NCBI GenBank assembly: GCA_039808985.1
Contig: JBDHUC010000006.1
Location: 22,408-86,407 of the forward strand
DNA length: 64,000 nt
DNA from: SXRF01 sp039808985
Lineage (GTDB): Bacteria; Pseudomonadota; Alphaproteobacteria; Rickettsiales; SXRF01
Direction: 5' to 3'
How positions within the stretch are numbered: the first letter of the stretch is position 1; every line of letters begins with the position of its first letter. Shown here in pieces: positions 36,312 through 44,648 of the stretch. The notes under the pieces are model-generated. The model saw only the letters and a program-made list of their open reading frames with translations, was not told the DNA's origin and did no database searches. Both the position numbers and the translations under genes were made by a program.

Positions 36312-37109
36312 ATGGCAAACAATGGAATGCTTAGCGGTAAAAATGCGATTGTAACCGGTTCAACCAGTGGTATAGGGCTTGCAATAGCACATGTGCTTGC
36401 TTCCAAAGGCTGCAATATAATGATAAATGGCATGGGCGAAAAAAGTGTTATCGACGCTTTGGTTGCCGAACTTCCTCAGAAATATGGTGTTAAGACCTTT
36501 TATGATGGCGCGGATATGAGCAAGCCAGCCGAAATACGTAATATGGTTGCAGATTGCGAAAAAAAACTAGGCAGTGTTGATATATTAGTAAACAATGCAG
36601 GAATCCAGTTTACTGCTCCTGTTGAGGAATTTCCGGAAGCTAAATGGGATGCAATTATCGCTATCAATCTTTCTGCCAGCTTCCATAGTATTAAAGCCGC
36701 CCTTCCTGGTATGCGCAAACGCAATTTCGGTAGAATAGTAAACATTGCTTCGGCCCATGGCCTGGTTGCATCCGAGCACAAAGCAGCATATGTTTCGGCA
36801 AAACATGGCATAGTCGGGCTTACTAAAGTGGTTGCCCTTGAGGCTGCGGAAGCGAATATAACCTGCAATGCCATCTGTCCGGGATGGGTTTACACGCCGC
36901 TGGTGCAGAAGCAGATTGAGGATAAGGCAAAAGAGGAAAATACCACAGTGGAAAAAGCAACTGCCAATCTGCTTGGTGAAAAGCAGCCCAACAAGCGCTT
37001 CGTGAAACCTGAAAATATAGGCGGGTTGATAGCCTTCCTCTGTAGTGAGGATGGAAACCCGATGACTGGTGAAATATTGTCTATTGATGGTGGCTGGACA
37101 GCGCAGTAA
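36312..37109 (+). CDS. bdhA: D-3-hydroxybutyrate dehydrogenase
   Basis: A 265-residue classical short-chain dehydrogenase. TGSTSGIG is the NAD loop, NNAGIQ follows, and the catalytic S, Y, K are in NIASAHGLVASEHKAAYVSAK. PGWVYTPLVQKQI and the IDGGWTAQ end match the 3-hydroxybutyrate dehydrogenase subgroup. It interconverts 3-hydroxybutyrate and acetoacetate, e.g. in polyhydroxybutyrate use. The 126 bases upstream are very AT-rich and hold RBS CAGGAGAA. Confidence 0.88.
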   Translation: MANNGMLSGKNAIVTGSTSGIGLAIAHVLASKGCNIMINGMGEKSVIDALVAELPQKYGVKTFYDGADMSKPAEIRNMVADCEKKLGSVDILVNNAGIQFTAPVEEFPEAKWDAIIAINLSASFHSIKAALPGMRKRNFGRIVNIASAHGLVASEHKAAYVSAKHGIVGLTKVVALEAAEANITCNAICPGWVYTPLVQKQIEDKAKEENTTVEKATANLLGEKQPNKRFVKPENIGGLIAFLCSEDGNPMTGEILSIDGGWTAQ

Positions 37110-37127
37110 AATTTGTACCAGCCGCAT

Positions 37128-38891
37128 ATGAAAAGCGAAATAAAAAGTGAGAAAATACTTGTAGGAAAAATATTCTCTGAGATGTGGTTTCGGATACCTG
37201 AATACCAGCGCCCTTATGTGTGGGGCAACGACCAGGTAATGGAACTTCTGGAAGATACTTGCTACGCTATGCTTGAGAAGCCTGACTCGGAGTACTTCCT
37301 TGGTTCATTCGTTTTTCAATCTCACAAAAAAAACAGTAGTGACGGTATCGAGTTTATAGAGAACGATCTATTAGACGGTCAGCAGAGGATAACAACAATG
37401 CTGCTTATTTTCTCTGTGTTAAGAGATCGTGTAGAAGATCGGAAGGCACAGAAGAGATGCCAGAAATGCATTTTTCAGGAGTCTGATGAATATGATAATA
37501 ACCCGGAACGTTCGAGAATAATATTTGAGATAAGGCAGGAGCCTTTTGATTTTATTGAATCCCTATCAAAAACCAAGGGATTTACAAAAAGCCAAAAGAT
37601 TTCCTTTTACGAAGAAAAAGCTCAGGATGTTTCTGTTAGAAACATGGCAAGAGCAATCCGTTTTATAAATCAGTTTTTTGATGAAAAAAACGGCCAGATT
37701 AAACCGGAAGATTATCTAAAGTTCCTTCTGAATAATGTGTTGTTCATTTACGTTTCTACGGAAAATCTTGAGGATGCTTTCAGGTTGTTCACAATACTAA
37801 ATGATAGAGGTATGCCGCTTCGTAACAGTGATATTCTTAAATCCATCAATCTTGGAGCCCTACAAACAGACCAAGAAAAAAAGAAATATGCTTCTCTTTG
37901 GGAAAATGCAGAAAGTGAATTAGGAGAAGATTTTGATCGCTTTTTGAGCCATGTGAGAACAATCCTGGTCAAAGAGAAGGCACGACTCAGTCTTTTGCAG
38001 GAATACGAAGATAAAATCTATGACCCGAAAGAGAAAGAAAAAGCGACTGGCCACAAGAAGCCGGCTTTGCTGAAGAAAGGTAAGGAAACATTTGAGTTGA
38101 TAAAACGCCACTTAGAAAATTATCAGCAAATTATTTCTGGGAATAATTACGATATCACAGGTGATTTCAGGTTTGATAATCTCATCAAGACAATGTTAGT
38201 CGGGCTTCCTTCTACTGATTGGCTTCCACCTTTGTTGCGCTATTATGAGAAATTCGAGGGTAAAGCCGTATTCGATTTTCTGACATTGCTTGATAATAAA
38301 TTCTCGGCTGACTGGATCGTGCAATTAACGCCTACGGCTCGCATTGAAGCGATGAACGATATTATCAAGGAGATAGACACCAAAGATCGCTTTGAGGATG
38401 TGCTTCAGTCTGAAAAACTCATGTTTGATTCTAATAAGTTATTCAGCGAATTGAATGGAAAAATATATGGCAGACGTTTTGCGCGGTATGTGCTGCTGAA
38501 ACTGGATTATCTTTATCAGGATCACAGCCACAAAATGAATCATGAAACCATTTCAGTGGAGCATATTTTGCCGCAAAATCCCGCTACAGATAGCCAGTGG
38601 TGTATTGATTTTACTGAAGAACAGAGGCAAAATTTAACCGATACACTTGGTAATCTGGTTATTATAAGCATGAAAAAGAATACATCGCAAGGAAGGCTGG
38701 ACTACAAGCAGAAAAAAGAAAAATATTTCAAGGAAAGAATCAGTACATGCCCAAATTCCCTGCGTGTTCTTAATCAAAACGACAAGTGGGATGCGGTTGC
38801 CTTGGAAAATAACCGCAAGGAATGTGTAAAAAAACTAAAAGAACATTATTCCTTCCATGACAAAATGAACATTTTGAGTGAGGCAGCGTAA
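37128..38891 (+). CDS. GmrSD-like DUF262/DUF1524 nuclease-type protein
   Basis: A 587-residue protein. The N-terminal DUF262 domain has the ParB-like NTPase motifs IPEYQRPYVWG and LLDGQQRITTML, and FTILNDRGMPL. The C-terminal DUF1524 has the HNH-like motif VEHILPQNP and LTDTLGNLVIISM. This fused layout is that of GmrSD type IV restriction systems, which attack modified phage DNA, but the family includes other functions. ATG 37128 is preferred over TTG 37113. It is coupled (TAATG) to a small HTH-like gene, and its base composition is lower in GC than its neighbours. Confidence 0.8.
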   Translation: MKSEIKSEKILVGKIFSEMWFRIPEYQRPYVWGNDQVMELLEDTCYAMLEKPDSEYFLGSFVFQSHKKNSSDGIEFIENDLLDGQQRITTMLLIFSVLRDRVEDRKAQKRCQKCIFQESDEYDNNPERSRIIFEIRQEPFDFIESLSKTKGFTKSQKISFYEEKAQDVSVRNMARAIRFINQFFDEKNGQIKPEDYLKFLLNNVLFIYVSTENLEDAFRLFTILNDRGMPLRNSDILKSINLGALQTDQEKKKYASLWENAESELGEDFDRFLSHVRTILVKEKARLSLLQEYEDKIYDPKEKEKATGHKKPALLKKGKETFELIKRHLENYQQIISGNNYDITGDFRFDNLIKTMLVGLPSTDWLPPLLRYYEKFEGKAVFDFLTLLDNKFSADWIVQLTPTARIEAMNDIIKEIDTKDRFEDVLQSEKLMFDSNKLFSELNGKIYGRRFARYVLLKLDYLYQDHSHKMNHETISVEHILPQNPATDSQWCIDFTEEQRQNLTDTLGNLVIISMKKNTSQGRLDYKQKKEKYFKERISTCPNSLRVLNQNDKWDAVALENNRKECVKKLKEHYSFHDKMNILSEAA

Positions 38892-39112
38892 TGACTCTTG
38901 AGCAGGCTTCAAAACTCTTGGCAGAGATGTATGGAAAGGCGGCTGCCAAGGAAAAGGCCGTATCCATACATCTTTTTGCAATAAAATATGCAGACCATAT
39001 TGACGGGATGTCGGCTAAGGATATTGCTGTTGGTGCTGGACTTCCGGAGTCATACAAAACCGAGCTGCGTAAGGGTATTAATCTTGCCAGATATGTTAAG
39101 TTGAAGATCTGA
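38891..39112 (+). CDS. Small HTH-like partner of the DUF262 protein
   Basis: A 73-residue protein beginning MTLEQASKLLAEMYGKAA. The middle KYADHIDGMSAKDIAVGAG, then LPESYKTELRKGINLARYV, looks like a helix-turn-helix. The start overlaps the DUF262 stop by one base (TAATG), so the two are almost certainly co-expressed. I do not know its function; DNA binding or regulation of the nuclease are possibilities. Confidence 0.6.
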   Translation: MTLEQASKLLAEMYGKAAAKEKAVSIHLFAIKYADHIDGMSAKDIAVGAGLPESYKTELRKGINLARYVKLKI

Positions 39113-39124
39113 GCCATTCTCGCA

Positions 39125-39823
39125 TTATTTTAACCCTGTCCAGTTATCCAGCAGCCTGAACAATGCAGCCTTGCAGGCAGGAATATTGTGCATATTTTTC
39201 CTTATTATTTCTGCTGTCTGGATGCTGGCTGAGCTTGCGGCAATTTCATCTGCGCAGTTTATAATCATATTATCAACTGCCGTTTCATCCATTTCCATAT
39301 GGAATTGCAAGCCCAGCACCCGGTCTTTGTAAAGGAATGCCTGGTTGGCGCAGGCTTTGCTGGATGCCAGATGCAGCGCATCTTCGGGAATTGCAAATTG
39401 TTCCCCGTGCCAGTGCAGTACGTTAATTGCGGCATTAAGCCCTGAAATTATTTTATGCCCCATAGATAAGTCGCTCCACGCAATCGGAAACCAGCCGATT
39501 TCTTTTGCCGGTGCCTTGCTGACCTGCGCTCCTGAAACATCTGCGATAAGTTGCGCGCCGAGGCAGACGCCTAATACATGTTTTCCGGCATTTATAGCCT
39601 CTTTGATATGTTTTTTTTCTCCCTCCAGCCAGTCATAATCCGCAACATCATGCACACTCATCGGCCCGCCCATTATGACCAGCGCATCATAATCATCTAT
39701 GCTGGGCATATTATGGGCTTCATAAAATTTAGTGCTGGAAATTTCATATTTTCTTTCCTGCGCCCATTTAAGGATAAGGGCAGGGGATTCAAAGTTAATA
39801 TGCTGGAAATAATGTATTTTCAT
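39125..39823 (-). CDS. Class I glutamine amidotransferase-like protein
   Basis: A 232-residue protein of the GMP-synthase-type amidotransferase group. GGPMSVHD, the nucleophile elbow GVCLGAQLIADV and the later His-Glu pair QFHMEMDE supply the expected Cys-His-Glu triad. It stands alone with no synthetase domain, so the substrate is unknown; related proteins act on gamma-glutamyl compounds. It is convergent with the DUF262 pair and divergent from the thiol-redox operon. Confidence 0.82.
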   Translation of the reverse strand: MKIHYFQHINFESPALILKWAQERKYEISSTKFYEAHNMPSIDDYDALVIMGGPMSVHDVADYDWLEGEKKHIKEAINAGKHVLGVCLGAQLIADVSGAQVSKAPAKEIGWFPIAWSDLSMGHKIISGLNAAINVLHWHGEQFAIPEDALHLASSKACANQAFLYKDRVLGLQFHMEMDETAVDNMIINCADEIAASSASIQTAEIIRKNMHNIPACKAALFRLLDNWTGLK

Positions 39824-39871
39824 AATAATCCTTATTTATAGTTTTTTGCAGGTTATAGCCAAAATCATAGC

Positions 39872-39920
39872 TTGACAATAAGGCTGTTTTAGTTATTATT
39901 AGGACTCCTAACTAATAGGA
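39872..39920 (+). promoter_or_regulatory. Promoter with overlapping palindromic operator for the thiol-redox operon
   Basis: TTGACA (39872-39877) and TATTAT (39894-39899) are spaced by 16 bases, a good sigma-70 promoter. Directly after the -10 box lies the perfect palindrome TTAGGACTCCTAA (39899-39911). It overlaps a second inverted repeat TCCTA/TAGGA (39906-39920). A repressor bound here would block the polymerase; the MarR-type protein at the end of the operon is the obvious candidate. Confidence 0.65.
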
Positions 39921-39956
39921 ATTTTATTTACTGTAACTAATCAATAGGAGTGTTTT

Positions 39957-40205
39957 ATGACAAACAAAGCGACATTTTATCATGCTGGTTGCCCGGTCTG
40001 CGTTTCTGCGGAACAGCAGGTTCTTGATATTATTGATTCATCCAAAGTGAATCTTGAAGTGGTGCATTTCGCTAATGCCAAGGGGCGCATTGCTGAAGCT
40101 GAAAAGCTCGGCGTTAAATCAGTTCCTGCGTTGGTTATTGATGGCAATGTTCTGCACATTAATTATGGCGCCAGCATGGAAGATGTAAAAAAAGCGGTAG
40201 CTTAA
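39957..40205 (+). CDS. Small thioredoxin/glutaredoxin-like protein
   Basis: An 82-residue thioredoxin-fold protein. The redox motif CPVC lies at residues 12-15 (FYHAGCPVC), and the cis-proline segment VKSVPALVIDG is present. RBS AGGAG precedes the ATG. First gene of a four-gene run with DUF2024, a redoxin and a MarR regulator, all with CxxC motifs. It probably shuttles disulfides in the cytoplasm. Confidence 0.8.
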   Translation: MTNKATFYHAGCPVCVSAEQQVLDIIDSSKVNLEVVHFANAKGRIAEAEKLGVKSVPALVIDGNVLHINYGASMEDVKKAVA

Positions 40206-40219
40206 TCCCAATAAACAAT

Positions 40220-40248
40220 CCCTGCAGGCCAACATCTGGTCTGCAGGG
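40220..40248 (+). other. Intercistronic hairpin in the thiol-redox operon
   Basis: CCCTGCAG (40220-40227) and CTGCAGGG (40241-40248) form an eight-base stem in the 63-base gap between the first two genes. No strong T-run follows. It may be a processing or partial-termination element that lowers expression of the downstream genes. Confidence 0.5.
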
Positions 40249-40268
40249 TTATCTCGCAGGTATTTTAT

Positions 40269-40538
40269 ATGATAATAGATGTCTATGATACATACTCTAA
40301 ATTAGAAAACGGAAGCATAATACATTTTGACGTACTGCTTCCCGGAGGATCAACTAAAGAAACCGCAATTAAATTTGCCCGTGAATTTCTGCAGGAAATT
40401 GGGGCGCCGGTTGAAATGCTGAAACAGGAACGGTGTAATTTCTGTCATTCACAGGATGCTCCTGGAGAAATAAAATCCTTTATCGAAAAGCATGGGCATT
40501 TTATATTGCAAATGGAAGGTTGCCCACAGCCACATTAA
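40269..40538 (+). CDS. DUF2024 family protein
   Basis: An 89-residue protein matching the small DUF2024 family (IDVYDTYSKLENGSIIHFDV; EFLQEIG). It carries CNFCHSQ, a CxxC pair near residue 57, and ends near GCPQPH. Function unknown. Its place between two thioredoxin-fold proteins suggests a redox or metal role. Confidence 0.75.
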   Translation: MIIDVYDTYSKLENGSIIHFDVLLPGGSTKETAIKFAREFLQEIGAPVEMLKQERCNFCHSQDAPGEIKSFIEKHGHFILQMEGCPQPH

Positions 40539-40554
40539 AAATTATCAATTCAGT

Positions 40555-41031
40555 ATGCATGATTTAATAACAGCGCCCGAATTTATCGTAAGTAAATGGC
40601 TTAACTGCGAAAAACCACTAAGCCTTGAAGCCTTGCGGGGCAAGGTGGTTATGGTTGTAGCTTTCCAGATGCTGTGCCCTGGCTGCGCTATTGAGGCGAT
40701 ACCGCAGGCCAATAAAATATTCGCATCATTTGCTGAAAAGGATCTCGCAGTTATTGGCCTGCACACGGTATTTGAGCATCATGCTGCCATGCAGGAAGAA
40801 TCGCTAAAAGCTTTTTTGCATGAATATAAGGTTGCATTCCCGGTTGCAATTGATAAGCCAACAGAAGGCTATCCTATACCACACACTATGGGTATATACC
40901 AGATGCAGGGCACTCCCACCTTGCTGCTGATTGACAGGCAGGGCAGGCTCCGTACAAATCATTTTGGCCATGTTCCGGATTTGTTGCTGGGTGCCGAGCT
41001 TATGAAACTTATTCTGGAAAAGCAGGAATAG
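40555..41031 (+). CDS. TlpA/peroxiredoxin-like redoxin
   Basis: A 158-residue thioredoxin-fold protein with the motif MLCPGCAIEAIPQ. The AFPVAIDKP and MQGTPTLLLIDRQGR (cis-Pro) segments fit TlpA/AhpC-TSA proteins. I chose ATG 40555, after the DUF2024 stop. No signal peptide is seen, so it is probably cytoplasmic. It abuts the MarR gene with no gap. Confidence 0.78.
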   Translation: MHDLITAPEFIVSKWLNCEKPLSLEALRGKVVMVVAFQMLCPGCAIEAIPQANKIFASFAEKDLAVIGLHTVFEHHAAMQEESLKAFLHEYKVAFPVAIDKPTEGYPIPHTMGIYQMQGTPTLLLIDRQGRLRTNHFGHVPDLLLGAELMKLILEKQE

Positions 41032-41646
41032 ATGGCCAGCGCATTTGACAGGAACGAGCAGCAGGTAAACCGAAATGCCAAAATAATCGCTGGCATTGAA
41101 CGGTTATCGACATTATTCCGTGCTGCGTTATGGGAAGAAGCCAAGCAATATAATCTAAGCCCGTTGCAGGTTCAGATATTATTATTCATTGCCTTTCACG
41201 ATGCAAAACAATGCAGTGTCACTGGCCTGGCGCGTGAATTTGCCGTAACCAAGGCCACGATAAGTGATGCGGTTAAGGTCCTGCTGGAAAAGGAGTTATT
41301 GAAAAAAATATCCGGTGAGGATGCGCGTGGTTTTCTGCTGGCCCTTAGCGCAACTGGCAAAAAATATGTCACCGGCCTGTCCGGGTTTGGCGATTTTTTT
41401 GCACATTCCCTGTCCGATATGCCAGAGCAGGAATTAAGCAGGATATGGGAAGGTGTATTGCTGCTCATCGGTAATTTGCAGAAAACCAGCATGATACCGA
41501 TGCGGATGTGTTATAACTGCCAGCATTTTGGCAAAGACTATCCCGGTGGCAATCCTCATTTCTGCAAGCTTATGCAAAAGCCTCTGGCAATTGAAAATAT
41601 ACGCCTCGACTGCCCCGAGCATGTTGCGCATCATGCTGGTATATAA
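41032..41646 (+). CDS. MarR-family regulator with C-terminal four-cysteine domain
   Basis: A 204-residue regulator. Residues about 20-145 are a MarR winged helix (LSPLQVQILLFIA; LAREFAVTKATISDAVKVL). After it comes a tail with Cys at 160, 163, 178 and 194, spaced C-x2-C-x14-C-x15-C, which could bind zinc or an iron-sulfur cluster. That tail is not part of ordinary MarR proteins and is preceded by redox genes, suggesting a redox- or metal-sensing repressor. It probably acts at the palindrome at 39899. Confidence 0.82.
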   Translation: MASAFDRNEQQVNRNAKIIAGIERLSTLFRAALWEEAKQYNLSPLQVQILLFIAFHDAKQCSVTGLAREFAVTKATISDAVKVLLEKELLKKISGEDARGFLLALSATGKKYVTGLSGFGDFFAHSLSDMPEQELSRIWEGVLLLIGNLQKTSMIPMRMCYNCQHFGKDYPGGNPHFCKLMQKPLAIENIRLDCPEHVAHHAGI

Positions 41647-41720
41647 CAATATTACAGCAAGATAAATTTGTCACGAAACTGTAATTAGACAGCCTGGTGA
41701 ATAAAAGTTAACCTGTCCGT

Positions 41721-42695
41721 ATGGAAGAAAACACATATAAATCAGGTCCGGTTATAGGAATCAGTGGCAGCAGCGCTGATTCGGCATCGGTACGTGCTAT
41801 GTTTACACAGGTTGCAACAGTAGGTGCTGTTCCGTTATTCCTGGGTAATCATTACCAGCGCGATGCCGCAGAAGATATAAAGAAAATAGATGGCCTCATA
41901 GTAATGGGCAATAATAGTGATATTGACCCTTCGCGTTACGGCAGTAAAGATGTCCACGCCAAAACCCAGCCGGAATCCAAAACGCCGGAGGGAAAGGCGC
42001 GTGCCGATTATGAATATTCTCTTATGGAAAAAGCCATTGATCTAAAAATGCCGCTGCTTGGTGTTTGCGGGGGGATGCAGAGGATTAATATTATTGCCGG
42101 TGGCGATTTACACCAGCATCTGCCAGATATGCTGCATAATGAAGACCATGCCCAGCAGGAACATAACATAGCGCCGTTTATTCCTGTGCAGCCTGTGCAT
42201 CTGGTAAAAGACAGCATGCTTGCGAAAATCGGTAACTCATCGCCCTTTTTATTTGTTAAAGCACCGGTTGGGCAAAATAAATTTGTCTATGAAGAAAACA
42301 GTATGCACCATCAGGGCGTTAAAACTGTTGGTGAAGGTCTGCGTCCGGCAGCATATTCTGAAGATAAGATGAGCGATGGCACAAGGCTGGTGGAAGCTAT
42401 TGAAGCCAGTCCAAAAGGCCCTTACAAGGATCAATTCATTCTGGGTGTACAATGGCACCCAGAATTCAGCGCAAATGATCTTGGCGCTAAGATCGCCCAT
42501 CATTTCAGGGATGAAGCGCAGCAATTTGCCATAAAAAATAAACGTACCCACCCAGCCGGTGAAGCGGCAAAAGAAAACCGGCTTAGCGCCGGAGCTGTTA
42601 TCAAAAGGGCAGAAAATTCACCGGTCAGTCCAGGCGGAATGGTGTATTCTATCCTGCGTGAGCGCGATAGCCGGCGTTCAACATTTAATAGATAA
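41721..42695 (+). CDS. Gamma-glutamyl-gamma-aminobutyrate hydrolase-type peptidase C26
   Basis: A 324-residue class I amidotransferase-like hydrolase. GLIVMGNNSDIDPSRYG, the nucleophile LLGVCGGMQRINI, MHHQGVKTVG and VQWHPEF supply the Cys-His-Glu triad of the PuuD/C26 group. After the domain ends near residue 270 there is a basic, proline- and serine-containing tail of about 50 residues not usual in the family. Substrate probably a gamma-glutamyl amine. Confidence 0.82.
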   Translation: MEENTYKSGPVIGISGSSADSASVRAMFTQVATVGAVPLFLGNHYQRDAAEDIKKIDGLIVMGNNSDIDPSRYGSKDVHAKTQPESKTPEGKARADYEYSLMEKAIDLKMPLLGVCGGMQRINIIAGGDLHQHLPDMLHNEDHAQQEHNIAPFIPVQPVHLVKDSMLAKIGNSSPFLFVKAPVGQNKFVYEENSMHHQGVKTVGEGLRPAAYSEDKMSDGTRLVEAIEASPKGPYKDQFILGVQWHPEFSANDLGAKIAHHFRDEAQQFAIKNKRTHPAGEAAKENRLSAGAVIKRAENSPVSPGGMVYSILRERDSRRSTFNR

Positions 42696-42733
42696 ACGTA
42701 ATTGCAGGCGGCATAATGCCTGTAAACCACAGG

Positions 42734-42752
42734 CCCAGCAACAAGTGCTGGG
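42734..42752. repeat. REP-like palindrome, possible bidirectional terminator
   Basis: CCCAGCA (42734-42740) and TGCTGGG (42746-42752) flank ACAAG. Read on the minus strand it is CCCAGCACTTGTTGCTGGG, differing from the 3901-3919 palindrome only at paired arm positions, so arms co-vary while the loop is kept. It sits between two convergent genes, where it may end transcription. A second weaker stem (CAGGC/GCCTG) lies just to its left. Confidence 0.55.
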
Positions 42753-42793
42753 TGACAACCACTTCTCACTAACTACTTACCGCTACCACTATA

Positions 42794-43264
42794 TTACTGC
42801 ACCAGTGGGCTGTCTGTTCCTTCAAGGTGAATACCTGCGATATTGGCTTTGCCTGCCAGCACTTTAAGATATTGCTTAACCGCCATTTGCCATGATGCTT
42901 CTTTAAGATAGGCGGCGATGGTAGGCTGCACATATTCAAAAAGCACGGGGTTTCCTTCCGTATCACGAAATATTTTCCGGTTCTGCTCGTAGTAACGCTG
43001 GCAGCTTGCCTCATCCGGTTCAGGGGTTATAACCTCCTGCTCCAGCAGGCGGCTGATTACGTAATCTTCCTGCGTTTCTTCCGCTGCGGCAGTATCAGGC
43101 GCGGCTATTCCAAGGCTGGTTGCTTCCTGTAGCAGTAGCTCGCGTATTGCCAGGGCCTGTGCCGCCTTTTCCTGTGCCTCGGATGCTGAAGATGCCGGAT
43201 GATATTGCATTTCCGCGTATACCTGTTCATCCGTGATCTCAGTATTATTGATATAGAATGGCAT
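42794..43264 (-). CDS. Short PpiC/NifM-like protein of the nar operon
   Basis: A 156-residue protein starting at ATG 43264, overlapping the narI stop by one base. It resembles the helical N-terminal part of PpiC/NifM-type peptidyl-prolyl isomerases (YINNTEITDEQVYAEMQYH; KAAQALAIRELLLQEA; DEASCQRYYEQN). The catalytic parvulin domain is missing; only short flanking helices follow (VQPTIAAYLKEASWQMAVKQ). Parvulin genes commonly end nar operons, so this is a reduced member, perhaps a chaperone for NarGHI assembly. Confidence 0.6.
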   Translation of the reverse strand: MPFYINNTEITDEQVYAEMQYHPASSASEAQEKAAQALAIRELLLQEATSLGIAAPDTAAAEETQEDYVISRLLEQEVITPEPDEASCQRYYEQNRKIFRDTEGNPVLFEYVQPTIAAYLKEASWQMAVKQYLKVLAGKANIAGIHLEGTDSPLVQ

Positions 43265-43953
43265 TAGCGGCGTGCCTCGCGGCTGCGCACGATCTGATAG
43301 GGGCGCCACAAATAACGCACCGGCGCGCTCAGTATATGTACCAGCCGTGTGAAAGGGAAGAGCAGGAAGATGGTCTGTCCAAGAATCAGGTGTACCTGGA
43401 ACGGCCATTCTGCACCTTTGATGAATTCTGATGCGCCGCTGCGAAAGGTAATGATATGCTGCGCCCACTCCGACAGGTTGAGCATCACGGTAGCATCATG
43501 ATGGCCCAGTGAGAAAGGAACCGTTATAAGCCCCAGAGTAATCTGAACCCAGAACATAAAGACCACTAGAATATCGGTGGGCGAGCTGGTTGCCCGTATT
43601 CGCGCCACGAACATACGGCGGAACACCAGAATCGTAAGGCCGATGAAACCAATAATGCCAGCAATGCCGCCAGCTGTTGCCGCCAGTAACTGTTTCTGCT
43701 CGGCAGTGATGAAATTTTCATAAATAAAATGCGGCGTTAACAGCCCGACCAGATGCCCGAAGAAAATAAATATCACGCCGATATGGAACATGATATTGCC
43801 GATCTTAAGGCCTTTATCAGCAAGCAACTGGCTGGAAGATGCGCGCCAGCTATATTGCTCGCGGTCATAGCGGATAATAGTCCCGATCACAAAAACAGTC
43901 AGGCAGATATATGGGTATATGCCAAAAAAGAAGGAATAATAGTAATCGCTCAT
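43264..43953 (-). CDS. narI: Respiratory nitrate reductase gamma subunit NarI
   Basis: A 229-residue cytochrome b membrane anchor with five helices. The haem-ligand histidines lie in the segments KIGNIMFHIGVIFIFFGH and, near the end, WAQHIITF and QVHLILGQ. It takes electrons from quinol to NarH. ATG 43953 overlaps the narJ stop as ATGA; a longer frame would extend into narJ. Confidence 0.94.
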   Translation of the reverse strand: MSDYYYSFFFGIYPYICLTVFVIGTIIRYDREQYSWRASSSQLLADKGLKIGNIMFHIGVIFIFFGHLVGLLTPHFIYENFITAEQKQLLAATAGGIAGIIGFIGLTILVFRRMFVARIRATSSPTDILVVFMFWVQITLGLITVPFSLGHHDATVMLNLSEWAQHIITFRSGASEFIKGAEWPFQVHLILGQTIFLLFPFTRLVHILSAPVRYLWRPYQIVRSREARR

Positions 43954-44648
43954 GGCCTTGCTCCTTGCATCATTTTTTGTTGGGATTGACCTGAACAGCC
44001 GCCACCACACGCGCCACTGCCGCAATTCCCGGCTTTGGGAGCTTCCGCGCCGAGGAAGTCAATCGGCTTTTCTTCCCATTCCTTGTCTAGATGCTCGAAA
44101 TTTATGGCCGCAGGTGCTTTGCGTTCGACCTTTTCCGGCTTTTTCCCGGCGAGCAGCGTGAGCGTATCGAGCACAGCGCTATACGGGCTGCCGCGTTCCG
44201 CCAGGCGCTTGCCCAGCGCAACAAGTATATGCCCGGTATTGGCAAGTTCTTCGAGCGCTTCGCCTTTTGGCAGCATGGAGAGATATTCGAGGAATACCGG
44301 CAGATAATCGGGTAGTTCGCTGGCGGCAAGGCTGAAACCCTGCTCTTTATAACGCTCGGCCAGATCAACCATAGCCTGCCCGCGATCGCGCGAATCGCCA
44401 TGCACATGCTCGAACAGATGCAGAGAGAGAGAGCGCACACGGTCAAACGTATCAACGTAATCTTCCTGTAGTTCCATCAGGTCAGAAGCTTTAAGGTGCG
44501 ATAATAATATACGCAAGCCAGCCAACTGTTCTTTCTTTACCAATGCTTCCTGCGCGATGATGTCGTACACATCAAAAGCGCCAGCCAGCCATTCCTCATT
44601 AGGATACCACAGCAGGATACCGAGGGCTTTAAACGTTTTAACTGGCAT
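43950..44648 (-). CDS. narJ: Nitrate reductase assembly chaperone NarJ
   Basis: A 232-residue helical chaperone that helps insert the molybdenum cofactor into NarG. FKALGILLWYPNEEW, LQEDYVDTFDRVRSLSLHLF and EHVHGDSRDRGQAM are typical. The C-terminal end is unusual: a Gly/Cys-rich tail (GNCGSGACGGGCSG) absent from most NarJ. The start at 44648 overlaps narH by 11 bases. Confidence 0.92.
   Translation of the reverse strand: MPVKTFKALGILLWYPNEEWLAGAFDVYDIIAQEALVKKEQLAGLRILLSHLKASDLMELQEDYVDTFDRVRSLSLHLFEHVHGDSRDRGQAMVDLAERYKEQGFSLAASELPDYLPVFLEYLSMLPKGEALEELANTGHILVALGKRLAERGSPYSAVLDTLTLLAGKKPEKVERKAPAAINFEHLDKEWEEKPIDFLGAEAPKAGNCGSGACGGGCSGQSQQKMMQGARP

Noticed and set aside
39125..39823. GMP synthase or carbamoyl-phosphate synthase subunit
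   Set aside because: Only the amidotransferase part is present and no partner synthetase is adjacent.
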